DNA of 64,000 nt, taken from NCBI GenBank assembly GCA_964420975.1, contig CAYQVH010000015.1, positions 21,993-85,992 on the forward strand. Direction: 5' to 3'. Under the pieces are notes generated by a model. The model was not told where the DNA came from. It saw nothing but the letters and a program-made list of their open reading frames with translations, and searched no databases. This DNA is from Accumulibacter sp964420975. GTDB taxonomy: Bacteria > Pseudomonadota > Gammaproteobacteria > Burkholderiales > Rhodocyclaceae. Positions 42,448 through 51,401 of the stretch are shown here, one piece after another. A program made the position numbers and the translations under genes. Positions within the stretch are counted from its first letter, which is position 1, and every line of letters begins with the position of its first letter.

Positions 42448-43584
42448 ATGTTCTGGATGACGTCGTCCGATAACGCGAGACCGTGGCCGAGGGCGACGCT
42501 AGCCGTCGGCCTGCTGCTGGCTGCCCTGACTTCGACGGCGAGCGCCGAGAGGATCAAGGACCTGGCGTCGCTGCAAGGCGTGCGCAACAACCAACTGGTC
42601 GGTTACGGCTTGGTGTTTGGGCTCGACGGTACCGGCGACCAGACGACCCAAACGCCATTCACCCAGCAAAGCATCATCAACATGCTGGCACAGCTCGGCA
42701 CCACGCTGGCGACGACGCAGGCCCTGCAACTGAAGAACGTCGCCGCCGTGATGGTGACGGCGTCTCTGCCGCCGTTCGCGCGCATTGGTCAGCAGATAGA
42801 CGTTACGGTGTCGTCGATGGGCAACGCCAAGAGCCTGCGTGGTGGCACGCTGGTGATGACGCCATTAAAGGGTGCCGACGGACAGATCTACGCGCAGGCG
42901 CAGGGCAGCCTGCTGGTCGGTGGTGCCGGCGCTGCCGCGGGTGGCAGCAAGGTGGCGATCAACCATCTGTCGGCGGGCCGCATCATCGGTGGCGCCACCG
43001 TCGAGCGCGAAGTGCCGACGGCGCTGGGTCAGGGGCCTTACGTGCACTACGAAATGGCGACGACCGACTTCGGTACGACCCAGCGCGTGGTCGACGCGAT
43101 CAATCGCGAAATCGGTCCGGGTAGCGCCCAGGCACTCGACGGTCGAGTCGTTCGCGTGCTCGCGCCCGAGGATGCTGCCAGTCGGGTGGCCTTTCTCGGG
43201 CGGATCGAGGGTCTCGACGTACAGCCGACGAAAACCATGGCCAAGGTGATCATCAATCCGCGGACGGGTTCGGTGGTGATGAATCAAACGGTGACCATTG
43301 ACGCCTGTGCCGTGGCACACGGTAGCCTGTCGGTGGTCGTCAACACCGAGCAGCGGGTCAGTCAGCCCAATCCGCTGGCCGGCGGTGAGACGGTGACCAC
43401 GACGCAGAGCGAAATCGACGTCAAACAGGGAGGGGGGGCGCTGATGCCGGTGAAGGCGGCGGTCAAGCTGTCCGACGTCGTCAAGGCGATCAACGCGCTT
43501 GGTGCGGCGCCACAAGACCTTCTTTCGATCCTGCAGTCGATGAAGGCCGCCGGAGCCTTGCGTGCCGAGCTCGAAATCATCTAA
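42448..43584 (+). CDS. flgI: Flagellar P-ring protein FlgI
   Basis: 378 residues with a signal peptide cleaved after TASA near residue 33. The mature start ERIKDLASLQGVRNNQLVGY is the FlgI hallmark, as are VTASLPPFARIGQQIDVTVS and the TGSVVMNQTVT motif. It forms the periplasmic ring around the rod with help from FlgA. Confidence 0.97.
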   Translation: MFWMTSSDNARPWPRATLAVGLLLAALTSTASAERIKDLASLQGVRNNQLVGYGLVFGLDGTGDQTTQTPFTQQSIINMLAQLGTTLATTQALQLKNVAAVMVTASLPPFARIGQQIDVTVSSMGNAKSLRGGTLVMTPLKGADGQIYAQAQGSLLVGGAGAAAGGSKVAINHLSAGRIIGGATVEREVPTALGQGPYVHYEMATTDFGTTQRVVDAINREIGPGSAQALDGRVVRVLAPEDAASRVAFLGRIEGLDVQPTKTMAKVIINPRTGSVVMNQTVTIDACAVAHGSLSVVVNTEQRVSQPNPLAGGETVTTTQSEIDVKQGGGALMPVKAAVKLSDVVKAINALGAAPQDLLSILQSMKAAGALRAELEII

Positions 43585-43620
43585 CCCACGACCGGTTCCG
43601 CCAGGGGTAGGGAGGAGTCC

Positions 43621-44568
43621 ATGAGCGCCAGCAATACTCTGAGCAACCGCCTTGCCCTGGACCCTGCGGCCGCGACGGACTTGCGCCTGCGCGCGCGCAA
43701 CGATCCGCAGGCCGCCGTCAAGCAGGCCGCGCAGCAGTTCGAGGGGTTGTTGTTGCACATGATGCTGAAGAGCATGCGCGACGCGACACCGCGTGAGGGT
43801 TTGCTGGACAGCGACCAGACGCGTTTCTTCACCACCCTGGGGGATCAGCAACTGGCGCAGGTGCTTGCCGCCCAGGCGCCGCTGGGCTTCGCCGGGATGA
43901 TCGAGAATCAGCTGGCACGACAGTTGGCTGACAAGCCTGATCTCGCGGCGAGTGCGCCGCTTTCCGCCTTGCAGCAGGCGTTGCTGTCGCGCTACCCGCC
44001 GTCGGCCGGCAAGGAGGCGCCGTTGCCGATGCGGCCGACGCCGCCGGAAGAGCTGGTGTCGGGCAAGGTGGCAGCATCGAGCACGGCGCCGTCTGCCGGC
44101 GCTCGCGCCTTTGTCGACCGTGTTTGGCCTCACGCCGTCGAGGCGTCGACGGTAACGGGAGTCCCGGCACAGTTTCTGGTGGCACACGCCGCGCTCGAAA
44201 GCGGCTGGGGTAAGCGCGAGATCCGGCTGAGCGATGGCTCGCCGAGCTACAATCTCTTCGGTATCAAGGCCGGGCGGGGCTGGTCGGGGCCGTCGGTAGA
44301 GGTGGCGACGACGGAGTTTGCCAACGGCGTCGCGCAGAGCGAACGCGCCCGGTTTCGTGCCTATGGCTCGTATGCCGAAGCGTTCAGGGACTACGCACAG
44401 CTGTTGAGCAGCAAGCCGCGCTATGCCGCCGTCGTCGGGCAGCGAGACGGCGCACAGTTTGCGCACGCTTTGCAACAGGCCGGCTACGCGACCGACCCGA
44501 TGTATGCCGACAAGCTTTCGCGCATCATCTCCGGCGCAACCTTGCGACAGGCGCTGGCGGTCGCCTGA
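43621..44568 (+). CDS. flgJ: Rod cap and peptidoglycan hydrolase FlgJ
   Basis: 315 residues. The N-terminal rod-cap domain (QQFEGLLLHMMLKSMRDATP) is followed by a linker and a C-terminal glucosaminidase domain (FLVAHAALESGWGKREI with the catalytic glutamate, YNLFGIKAGRGW). The enzyme opens peptidoglycan for the growing rod. Both domains are intact, as in enteric FlgJ. Confidence 0.96.
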   Translation: MSASNTLSNRLALDPAAATDLRLRARNDPQAAVKQAAQQFEGLLLHMMLKSMRDATPREGLLDSDQTRFFTTLGDQQLAQVLAAQAPLGFAGMIENQLARQLADKPDLAASAPLSALQQALLSRYPPSAGKEAPLPMRPTPPEELVSGKVAASSTAPSAGARAFVDRVWPHAVEASTVTGVPAQFLVAHAALESGWGKREIRLSDGSPSYNLFGIKAGRGWSGPSVEVATTEFANGVAQSERARFRAYGSYAEAFRDYAQLLSSKPRYAAVVGQRDGAQFAHALQQAGYATDPMYADKLSRIISGATLRQALAVA

Positions 44569-44590
44569 ACGGAACCGCTGGTGACGGCAC

Positions 44591-44617
44591 TCAAGAATTC
44601 GCCGGGCCCGCCGTTTA
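44591..44617 (+). promoter_or_regulatory. Candidate FliA (sigma-28) promoter of flgK-flgL
   Basis: TCAAGAAT (44591-44598), exactly 11 bp, then GCCGTTTA (44610-44617), 28 bases before the flgK start. The match is weaker than at flgM, but the spacing is exact and flgKL are late genes in other bacteria too. Confidence 0.5.
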
Positions 44618-44644
44618 CGACCTAGTTGAAGAGGATCTGGGACC

Positions 44645-46687
44645 ATGGGGACAGGATTGATTGGCAGTAGTCTCACCGGCCTTTATGCCGCCCAGCTCGG
44701 CCTGCAAACGACCGAACACAATATCGCCAACGTCAACACGCCGGGGTTTACCCGGCAGCGGACGCTGCAGGCGAGTAACGAGGGACTGCTGAGCGGCGCT
44801 GGCTTCATCGGCCAGGGGACCCACGTAGCGACGATCGAGCGGGTCTACAGCCGCTTTCTCAGTGAACAGGTCAACCGCTCGCAGAGCAGTGCGAGCGAGC
44901 TTTCGACGTATGCGACGCAAATTTCCCAGATCGACGCCATGCTGGCCGATGACAGCATCGGCTTGTCGCCCGCCCTGCAGGAATTTTTCAAGGGCGTTCA
45001 GCAGGTCGCGGCAGATCCCGCGCATCTCCCGAGCCGGCAGGCGATGCTCTCCAGCGCTCAGGCGCTGAGCGCCCGCTTTCAGACCCTCGGCGAGCGCTTG
45101 GCGCAGATGTATTCGGACATCAACGCTCAAGTCGCCGACAGCGTCACTTCGATCAACTCGTATGGCGAGCAGATCGCGGCCTTGAACCAGCGAATCGGCG
45201 TCGCAGAGGCGTCGTCGGGCCAGCCGGCGAACGATCTGCGCGATACCCGGGATCAACTCGTCGTCGAACTCTCCCGGCTTGTTAGCGCGCGCGTCATGGT
45301 GAACAGCGACGGTGGTTACAACGTTTTTATCGGCAGCGGGCAGCAACTCGTCGTCGGCGCCGCCTTCAACGACCTGACGACGGTGGCCTCGGCGAGCGAC
45401 CGCACACGCCTGGTCGTCGGTCTGAAGACCGCTCTCGGCGTCCAGGAAATGCCGGAACGGCTGATCAATGGCGGCAGCCTCGGTGGCTTGCTGGCGTTTC
45501 GCAGGGAAACGCTGGACCGGGTAAGTAATGACCTCGGGCGGACCGCCGCGTCGCTGGCGTTGAGCTTTAATGCGCAAAGTGCCCTTGGCCAAGACCTTTA
45601 CGGTCAGTCTCAGCTCACTCCTTTGCCGAACAGCTTTACGCCGTCGCTGTTTTCGCTGTCGCCGCCAACGGTGTTGGCGAACACCACCAACCCGCTGGCC
45701 AGCCCGACGGTGAGCGCGGCCTTTGTCGATCCTCCCCCGTACAGCAGCAACTTCTATACCGACCTGCAGAGCAGCGACTATCGCCTCGACGGGAGTGCCA
45801 CAGCGGTCACGCTTACCCGTTTGACCGACAACAAGGTGTGGAGTGCAGCCGACTTACCGGCGTTGAATGCCTTGCTGGCGAGCGATCCACAGGGCTTTAC
45901 GCTGTCCGCATCAGGGCCCGGCCTGGCGGGATCGAGCTACCTTATTCGGCCGACGCTTGACGCGGCGCTCAACCTGAAGATCAATCCGGCGGTGGCGGCG
46001 GATCCGCGCTTGATTACGGCGGCTGGTCCGGTGCGCACGGCGCTTGGCGCGGGCAATACGGGTCTGGCCACGCTTTCTGCCGGTAGCGTTGGCCCCGGTT
46101 TCGCGTCGGCGGTAGCTGTTGCCAGCACGCCCATCAGCTTGCGTTTCCAAAGCGGCAAACTGCTTGACTTTCCGGTTGGCGCGCTGGTATCGGTGAATGG
46201 CGCCACGCCCGCTGCCGTTCCGGCAGGCGGTCTGGACTACAAGAGTGGAGACACGCTGACCTTGGTGGGTTCGGTGACGACCACGCCGCCGTCGGGTTTC
46301 AGTTTCACCATCACAGGCGTACCCAACAACGGCGACACCTTCGTGATTTCCCGCAATGCAGGCGGGATCGCCGATTCGCGTAACGCGCTGGCACTAGGGC
46401 AACTTCAGACCCAGAAGACGATGTCCGGAAAGGCGGCGTCGTATCAGGACAGCTATGCCCAGACGGTCAGCACCACGGGCAGCAAGGCACGTCAGATTCA
46501 GGTGAACAGCGAGGCCGAGCAGACGCTGTTGCAGCAAGCCGAAGCCAGCCGCGATTCGTTGTCGGCGGTTAGCCTTGACGACGAGGCGGCCAACCTGATT
46601 CGCTATCAACAGGCTTACCAGGCGGCGGCGAAGGCACTCCAGATCGGCAGCAGTCTGTTCGACGCCATTCTCGAACTCGGTTCCTGA
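44645..46687 (+). CDS. flgK: Hook-filament junction protein FlgK
   Basis: 680 residues, longer than enteric FlgK (547) because of an enlarged surface-exposed middle region (about 320-600). The N-terminal SSLTGLYAAQLGLQTTEHNI and NIANVNTPGFTRQR and the C-terminal SLDDEAANLIRYQQAYQAAA are the conserved core parts. It caps the hook before FlgL and filament are added; FlgN is its chaperone. Confidence 0.96.
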   Translation: MGTGLIGSSLTGLYAAQLGLQTTEHNIANVNTPGFTRQRTLQASNEGLLSGAGFIGQGTHVATIERVYSRFLSEQVNRSQSSASELSTYATQISQIDAMLADDSIGLSPALQEFFKGVQQVAADPAHLPSRQAMLSSAQALSARFQTLGERLAQMYSDINAQVADSVTSINSYGEQIAALNQRIGVAEASSGQPANDLRDTRDQLVVELSRLVSARVMVNSDGGYNVFIGSGQQLVVGAAFNDLTTVASASDRTRLVVGLKTALGVQEMPERLINGGSLGGLLAFRRETLDRVSNDLGRTAASLALSFNAQSALGQDLYGQSQLTPLPNSFTPSLFSLSPPTVLANTTNPLASPTVSAAFVDPPPYSSNFYTDLQSSDYRLDGSATAVTLTRLTDNKVWSAADLPALNALLASDPQGFTLSASGPGLAGSSYLIRPTLDAALNLKINPAVAADPRLITAAGPVRTALGAGNTGLATLSAGSVGPGFASAVAVASTPISLRFQSGKLLDFPVGALVSVNGATPAAVPAGGLDYKSGDTLTLVGSVTTTPPSGFSFTITGVPNNGDTFVISRNAGGIADSRNALALGQLQTQKTMSGKAASYQDSYAQTVSTTGSKARQIQVNSEAEQTLLQQAEASRDSLSAVSLDDEAANLIRYQQAYQAAAKALQIGSSLFDAILELGS

Positions 46688-46700
46688 CCAGGGGTAGGCG

Positions 46701-48038
46701 ATGCGCATCAGTACCCGGCAACTCTTCGATACCGGCGTGCGTAACATTCAGCGCAGCCAGGAGCAACTGGTTCGACTGCAGGAGCAGCTGTCGACCGGCC
46801 GTCGTCTGCTGACGCCGGCTGACGATCCGGTAGCCACCGCGCGGGCGTTGACGGTGTCACAGGCGAAAGAGATCAACCATCAGTACGCCAGCAATCAAAG
46901 CGAAGCGAGTGACCGCCTGCGCTTGGTCGACAGTCAGCTGTCGGCGGTCAACGATTTGCTGCAAAGCGTTCGTACGCGCGCCGTTCAGGCGGGCAACACG
47001 GTACTCGCCGACAGCGACCGGCAAGCGATTGCCACGGAACTGGCGGCGCGTTTTGACGAGCTGTTGGGGCTGGCCAACGGCCGCAACGCTCAAGGCGATT
47101 ATCTGTTTGGCGGCTATCGTAGTGAAGTACCCCCTTTTTCCCTCGCCGCGGCGGTCGCGCCAGCAACGACGCCGTCGATCAGCTACCACGGTGACGATGG
47201 GCAGCAGCTTCTACAAGTGGGTGCGGCGGAAATGATGGCCGCCAACGTCAGCGGCAACGAGTTGTTCATGAGGATTCCCGAGGGCAACGCGACGTTTTCC
47301 ACCAGCGCCGGCCGCAGTGCGTCGGCATCGCCGAATCTCGGTTCAGGGGTCATTGACTCGGGAGCGGTCGTCGATCCGACGTCGTGGCGCAACGCGTTGA
47401 ATGATTTTCCTTGGCAGGGCAGCAGCAATCACGGATTGGAAATACGGTTCTCCGTCGTCGCTGGGGTGGCTCAGTATCAACTGTTCGACATTTCGACCAA
47501 CCCCGGGCTGTCAATGCCACCGCTTGCGGTGAGCAACTTGCAGCCTTTTACCCCCGGGCTCGCGATCCCGTTGGCAACCAGTGCTCCTCCCGCTGCTGCT
47601 GCCGTCGATTTTGGGTCGCACGTCGTGATCAGCGGTTCGCCAGCCGATGGCGACGCCTTTCAGGTCAGGCCCAGCGTCAACAAAAGCGTTTTCCAGACGA
47701 TGCAGGAAGTCATCGATTTGTTGCGGGTGCCGCTCTCTTCGGCGGCGGCGCGCACCGACTTTTCCGGCAGGATGAGCTCCCACCTGACCAACCTCGACCA
47801 AGCGCTGGCCAACGTCAACCGCGTCCAGGCGAGTGTCGGCGCACGCATGCAGGAACTCGACTCCCTGAGCGCAACCGCGTCCGCGGTCGATATTCAGTAT
47901 CGGCAGACACTATCGGAACTGCAGGACCTCGACTATGCGCAAGCCATTTCTGACTTCAGCAAGCAACAGGTTGCTCTTGAGGCGGCCCAAAAATCGTTCG
48001 TCGAGATTACTCGCCTCAGTCTGTTTCAGTACCTCTAA
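46701..48038 (+). CDS. flgL: Hook-filament junction protein FlgL
   Basis: 445 residues, longer than enteric FlgL (317), again because of the middle domain. The N-terminal MRISTRQLFDTGVRNIQRSQ and LSTGRRLLTPADDP and the C-terminal helix YAQAISDFSKQQVALEAAQK are flagellin-like core segments. It is the last structural gene of the flg operon; a lipoprotein gene follows 31 bases on. Confidence 0.96.
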   Translation: MRISTRQLFDTGVRNIQRSQEQLVRLQEQLSTGRRLLTPADDPVATARALTVSQAKEINHQYASNQSEASDRLRLVDSQLSAVNDLLQSVRTRAVQAGNTVLADSDRQAIATELAARFDELLGLANGRNAQGDYLFGGYRSEVPPFSLAAAVAPATTPSISYHGDDGQQLLQVGAAEMMAANVSGNELFMRIPEGNATFSTSAGRSASASPNLGSGVIDSGAVVDPTSWRNALNDFPWQGSSNHGLEIRFSVVAGVAQYQLFDISTNPGLSMPPLAVSNLQPFTPGLAIPLATSAPPAAAAVDFGSHVVISGSPADGDAFQVRPSVNKSVFQTMQEVIDLLRVPLSSAAARTDFSGRMSSHLTNLDQALANVNRVQASVGARMQELDSLSATASAVDIQYRQTLSELQDLDYAQAISDFSKQQVALEAAQKSFVEITRLSLFQYL

Positions 48039-48069
48039 TCGCGAGCCTGAGTTCGCCAGGCGTTTCGCC

Positions 48070-48594
48070 GTGCTTTGGCTGGTGGCGACGGCGACCGTCA
48101 GCGGTTGCGGAACGATTCGCTGGGAAATGCCACCGTCGGCCGTCGACAGCCCGCCCGACGGGGTGTTTACTCAAGCCCCGAACCCGACCGTCAGCTTGCC
48201 GGTGGGAAAAGCGGTCGCTTTGGCTGGCGCGACCGCCTATGCCGTTAACCAGTACGAGACGGCTGCGGTCAATATCAATCTGGCGGCAGCGGCCCTCGTC
48301 GCGGCGTACGTCATTTACGACCCGTTGGCGCCGAACTGGACGATACAGGAACGACTGATTGACCGTGATACCTATGTCCTGTCGATGCGGGCCAAGAGTT
48401 TCCGTATCGGTGGCGATGGCGAGTCGGGTTTGATCCTTCGCCGGCGTGCGCTGCAGCTGCAGCAGGAACGAGGCTATCCGGGGTTTCGCATTCTCAACTA
48501 CTCCGAAGGGGTCGAGTCGAGCACGCCGTTTACGCATCGCTACGCCGAAGGGACGATCCAGCTAGTTCGTGCGGACGCCAGTAAGACGCCCTAA
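48070..48594 (+). CDS. Uncharacterised lipoprotein-like protein at the end of the flg operon
   Basis: I do not recognise the family. From GTG 48070 it has 174 residues. The hydrophobic start LWLVATATVSGC holds a lipobox-like VSGC, then comes a proline-rich spacer and a hydrophobic stretch (NLAAAALVAAYVIYDPLAP). The second half, predicted beta-rich, ends in YAEGTIQLVRADASKTP. The n-region lacks basic residues from this start; the frame is open upstream into flgL, where RRFAVLWLV would supply arginines, so the true start is uncertain. It shares strand and spacing with flgL and overlaps the convergent fliR end by 4 bases. An envelope or motor accessory role is only guessed from position. Confidence 0.62.
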   Translation: MLWLVATATVSGCGTIRWEMPPSAVDSPPDGVFTQAPNPTVSLPVGKAVALAGATAYAVNQYETAAVNINLAAAALVAAYVIYDPLAPNWTIQERLIDRDTYVLSMRAKSFRIGGDGESGLILRRRALQLQQERGYPGFRILNYSEGVESSTPFTHRYAEGTIQLVRADASKTP

Positions 48595-49376
48595 GCGGGT
48601 CGGAGCGCGAAGTTCCCGAGCATTCCCTGCAGCCCGTGTTCGAACCATTGCTGCAAGGGGTCAGCCAGGTAAGAGAGGCCGACGATCAGCGAGGCAAAGC
48701 CGAGCGCGATGGTCAGCGGGAAGCCGATGGCGATCAGGTTGAGTTGGGGGGCCGCGCGGCTGAGTATGGCCAGCGCGAGGTTGCTGATCAGCAGCGCAAT
48801 CAGAATCGGCAAGGCGAGAAACAAGCCGGCAGCAAAGACGACGCTACCGAAGTGGGCGACGTTTGACCAGCTACCAGCCGTCAAGGTCGTTGCGCCTATC
48901 GGAATCGCCACGAAGCTCTGGCTGACGGTCGCGATCACCATCAAGTGCCCGTTGATGGCGAAGAACACCAACAGTGCGAGCAAGCCGAGAAACTCCGAGA
49001 CGACGACGGTCTGGCCGGCAGTCTGTGGATCGTAAGCGCTAGCAAAGCCGATACCCATTTCGAGGCTGATCAGGTTGCCGGCCATGTCGACGGCGCCCAA
49101 CACGAGGCGCAAGGTGAACCCCATCGCGGTGCCGATGAGCACCTCCTGCGCCAGCATCAGCAGACCGGCGGCCGACGCGGGGTCGACGGGGGGCATGCGT
49201 GGCAACACCGGTGCCAAGGCGACGGTGATCGCGAGCCCGAAGGCAAGCCGGATGCGGACGGTGAGCGCTGGGTTGTTGAAGGGTGGCGCGGTCGCCAGGA
49301 CGGCGAGGACGCGCGTCAGTGGAAAAAAGAAAGCGACGATCCAGGCGTTGATCTCGGCCGTACTGAAACTGATCAC
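48591..49376 (-). CDS. fliR: Flagellar export gate protein FliR
   Basis: 261 residues with about six hydrophobic helices, including ISLEMGIGFASAYDPQTAGQ, the conserved FliR segment. It is part of the FliPQR gate that opens the export channel. It is the last gene of fliK-L-M-N-O-P-Q-R, in the usual order. Confidence 0.96.
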   Translation of the reverse strand: MISFSTAEINAWIVAFFFPLTRVLAVLATAPPFNNPALTVRIRLAFGLAITVALAPVLPRMPPVDPASAAGLLMLAQEVLIGTAMGFTLRLVLGAVDMAGNLISLEMGIGFASAYDPQTAGQTVVVSEFLGLLALLVFFAINGHLMVIATVSQSFVAIPIGATTLTAGSWSNVAHFGSVVFAAGLFLALPILIALLISNLALAILSRAAPQLNLIAIGFPLTIALGFASLIVGLSYLADPLQQWFEHGLQGMLGNFALRPA

Positions 49377-49383
49377 GGCTCCG

Positions 49384-49653
49384 TCAGCCGACCAGCAGGG
49401 GGATGCTTTCGAAGAGTCGACGCACGTACTCGACCATCATTTGCAGCATCCAGGGGCCGGCGAGCAGCAGGATCAGGAACATGCCGACCAGTTTGGGAAC
49501 AAAGGCGAGCGTCTGTTCGTTGATCTGGGTTGCCGCCTGAAAGATGCTGACGATCAAGCCAATGACGAGGGCGGCCAACAGCAGCGGCGCCGACAACAAC
49601 AAGGTCATTTCGACCGCTTGTCGGCCGATCTCCATCACCAGTTCCGGTGTCAT
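49384..49653 (-). CDS. fliQ: Flagellar export gate protein FliQ
   Basis: 89 residues, two transmembrane helices, with the conserved IFQAATQINEQTLAFVPKL. Four copies pack on the FliP ring in the export gate. It overlaps fliP by 4 bases. Confidence 0.97.
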   Translation of the reverse strand: MTPELVMEIGRQAVEMTLLLSAPLLLAALVIGLIVSIFQAATQINEQTLAFVPKLVGMFLILLLAGPWMLQMMVEYVRRLFESIPLLVG

Positions 49654-50405
49654 GCGCCGAAACTCGCGATCAGCGAGCCGAGCAGGAGATGCCAGCCGTC
49701 GACCAGGACAAACAGCATCAGTTTGAACGGCAGTGCGACCATTACCGGCGACATCATCATCATCCCCATCGACATCAGGACGCTGGCGACCACCATATCG
49801 ACGATCAGGAAGGGAATGAAGATAACGAATCCGATCTGGAACGCCGTCTTCAATTCACTGGTGACGAAGGCTGGAACCAGCAGTCGCATCGGGACGTCGT
49901 CGCTTGACTGAAAGCGCGGGGCGTTGGTCATTCGGGCAAAGAGCGCGAGGTCGGACTCGCGCGTCTGTTTGAGCATGAACTTGCGCAGGGGCACCGCGCC
50001 GCGTTCGATCGCCTGCACGTAGGTGATCCGGTTTTCGGACAAAGGCAGGTAGGCGTCGGTATAGATGCTGTCGAGCACTGGCGACATGACGAAAAAGGTC
50101 AGGAACAGCGAGAGACCGATCAGTACCTGGTTGGGGGGCGAGGTCTGCGTTCCCAGCGCGTGACGCAAGAGCGAGAGCACGATGATGATGCGCGTGAAAC
50201 TGGTCATCATCAACAGCGCTGCCGGCAGGAGGGTCAACGCCGTCAGCGTCAGCAAGGTCTGGATCGACAGCGTATAGACCTGGCTGCCGGCACTGCCTGG
50301 AGTGCTTGTCACCACTGGCAGGCCACCGGCCTGTCCCCAGGCGGCAAGCGGCGACCAGAGACCGGCGATGAAAACGACAGCGGTCAGTAAGCTAGCCGCC
50401 TTCAT
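49650..50405 (-). CDS. fliP: Flagellar export gate protein FliP
   Basis: 251 residues with a cleavable signal peptide (first about 25 residues) and four transmembrane helices. Family segments MMTSFTRIIIVLSLLRHALG and IGFVIFIPFLIVDMVVASVL are clear. It forms the core pentamer of the export pore and overlaps fliO by 14 bases. Confidence 0.97.
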   Translation of the reverse strand: MKAASLLTAVVFIAGLWSPLAAWGQAGGLPVVTSTPGSAGSQVYTLSIQTLLTLTALTLLPAALLMMTSFTRIIIVLSLLRHALGTQTSPPNQVLIGLSLFLTFFVMSPVLDSIYTDAYLPLSENRITYVQAIERGAVPLRKFMLKQTRESDLALFARMTNAPRFQSSDDVPMRLLVPAFVTSELKTAFQIGFVIFIPFLIVDMVVASVLMSMGMMMMSPVMVALPFKLMLFVLVDGWHLLLGSLIASFGA

Positions 50406-50847
50406 TCCTGCGTTCGACGATCTGTTTGAGCCACTGGGTGAAAAGTTTTTCGCCGTCGCCGGTGTGTTCGATTTCTCCCTTCGGCAGCACGTGAAGCGTT
50501 CGAATTTGGCCCGGAACCAGGCCTACCAGCAGCCAGGTGTCACCAATTTCAACCAGTACGATGCGTTCGCGTGCTCCAAGCATTAGTCCGCCGACGACAC
50601 GTAGTGGTCCGTGACTGCCAAACCCGCGGCCGCCATTGATTCGTCGCAGCAGGTAAGCGACGAAAAACAGAGTGCCGATGACCAGCGCGAGGGCGAGACC
50701 GGTCTGCAGAATCGTCATCAAGGGGACGCCGAGCCCCTCCGGCGCGGCCGTCTGCGCGGCCGTCTGATCGGCGAGCAAGGCAAAGTACAGAGCCGGCGCG
50801 CAGCGAATGCCCCGCGGTTGTCTGGACAAAGAGAAGAAACGTCTCAC
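50392..50847 (-). CDS. fliO: Flagellar export gate assembly protein FliO
   Basis: 151 residues from a GTG start. One transmembrane helix (about 47-66, LALALVIGTLFFVAYLLRR) is followed by the small FliO domain (VVGGLMLGARERIVLVEIGD). It is a scaffold for FliP ring assembly. The 116-bp gap before it (towards fliN) is larger than elsewhere in the operon. Confidence 0.92.
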   Translation of the reverse strand: MRRFFSLSRQPRGIRCAPALYFALLADQTAAQTAAPEGLGVPLMTILQTGLALALVIGTLFFVAYLLRRINGGRGFGSHGPLRVVGGLMLGARERIVLVEIGDTWLLVGLVPGQIRTLHVLPKGEIEHTGDGEKLFTQWLKQIVERRNEGG

Positions 50848-50963
50848 GATGGTCGGCTGACGAGAGGGTTGCTCGCTATCTTAAACCGAAAGCCGTGCTG
50901 GAGACGCCGATTTGCGACCGTCTCGCCTCGACCGCAGAGGAGCTGGCTGTCGGAAGCGACGCG

Positions 50964-51401
50964 TCAGTTGCCGATTTTCCGCGCGCGCTCGGCCGGTGTC
51001 ACAATGTCGGTCAGGCGGATGCCGAATTTGTCGTTGACGACGACGACCTCGCCCTGGGCGATCAGCGTGCCGTTGACCAGGACGTTCAAGGGCTCGCCCG
51101 CCATCGCGTCGAGTTCGACGACCGAACCGTGCGCGAGTTGAAGCAGGTTCTTGATGGTCATTTTCGTGCGACCAAGTTCGACCGACAGTTGAACCGGGAT
51201 GTCGAGAATCATCTCCAGTTCGTTCATCAAGGAGTCGTTCCGGCTCGGCTGACCAAAACTCGGGAAAATGTCTGCCGGACGCGCGTCGGTCGCCGGTGCG
51301 GCGTCCGCCAAGGCCTGCTCGGCCATCGCGGCCGCCCAGTCGTCGTCGCTCGTGCCGTCTTCTGCCGGCAGACTCGCGAAGTCGTCGAGGTCGCTAGCCA
51401 T
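50964..51401 (-). CDS. fliN: Flagellar motor switch protein FliN
   Basis: 145 residues. An acidic N-terminal extension precedes the SpoA domain (DIPVQLSVELGRTKMTIKNL, GEVVVVNDKFGIRLTDIV). It forms the lower C-ring with FliM and binds CheY-P and the export ATPase complex through FliH. It overlaps fliM by 8 bases. Confidence 0.97.
   Translation of the reverse strand: MASDLDDFASLPAEDGTSDDDWAAAMAEQALADAAPATDARPADIFPSFGQPSRNDSLMNELEMILDIPVQLSVELGRTKMTIKNLLQLAHGSVVELDAMAGEPLNVLVNGTLIAQGEVVVVNDKFGIRLTDIVTPAERARKIGN

Noticed and set aside
42865..44676. 603-residue open frame on the minus strand across flgI and flgJ
   Set aside because: It is antisense to two intact flagellar genes, arginine/glycine-rich with no domain sense; a frame artefact of high-GC DNA.
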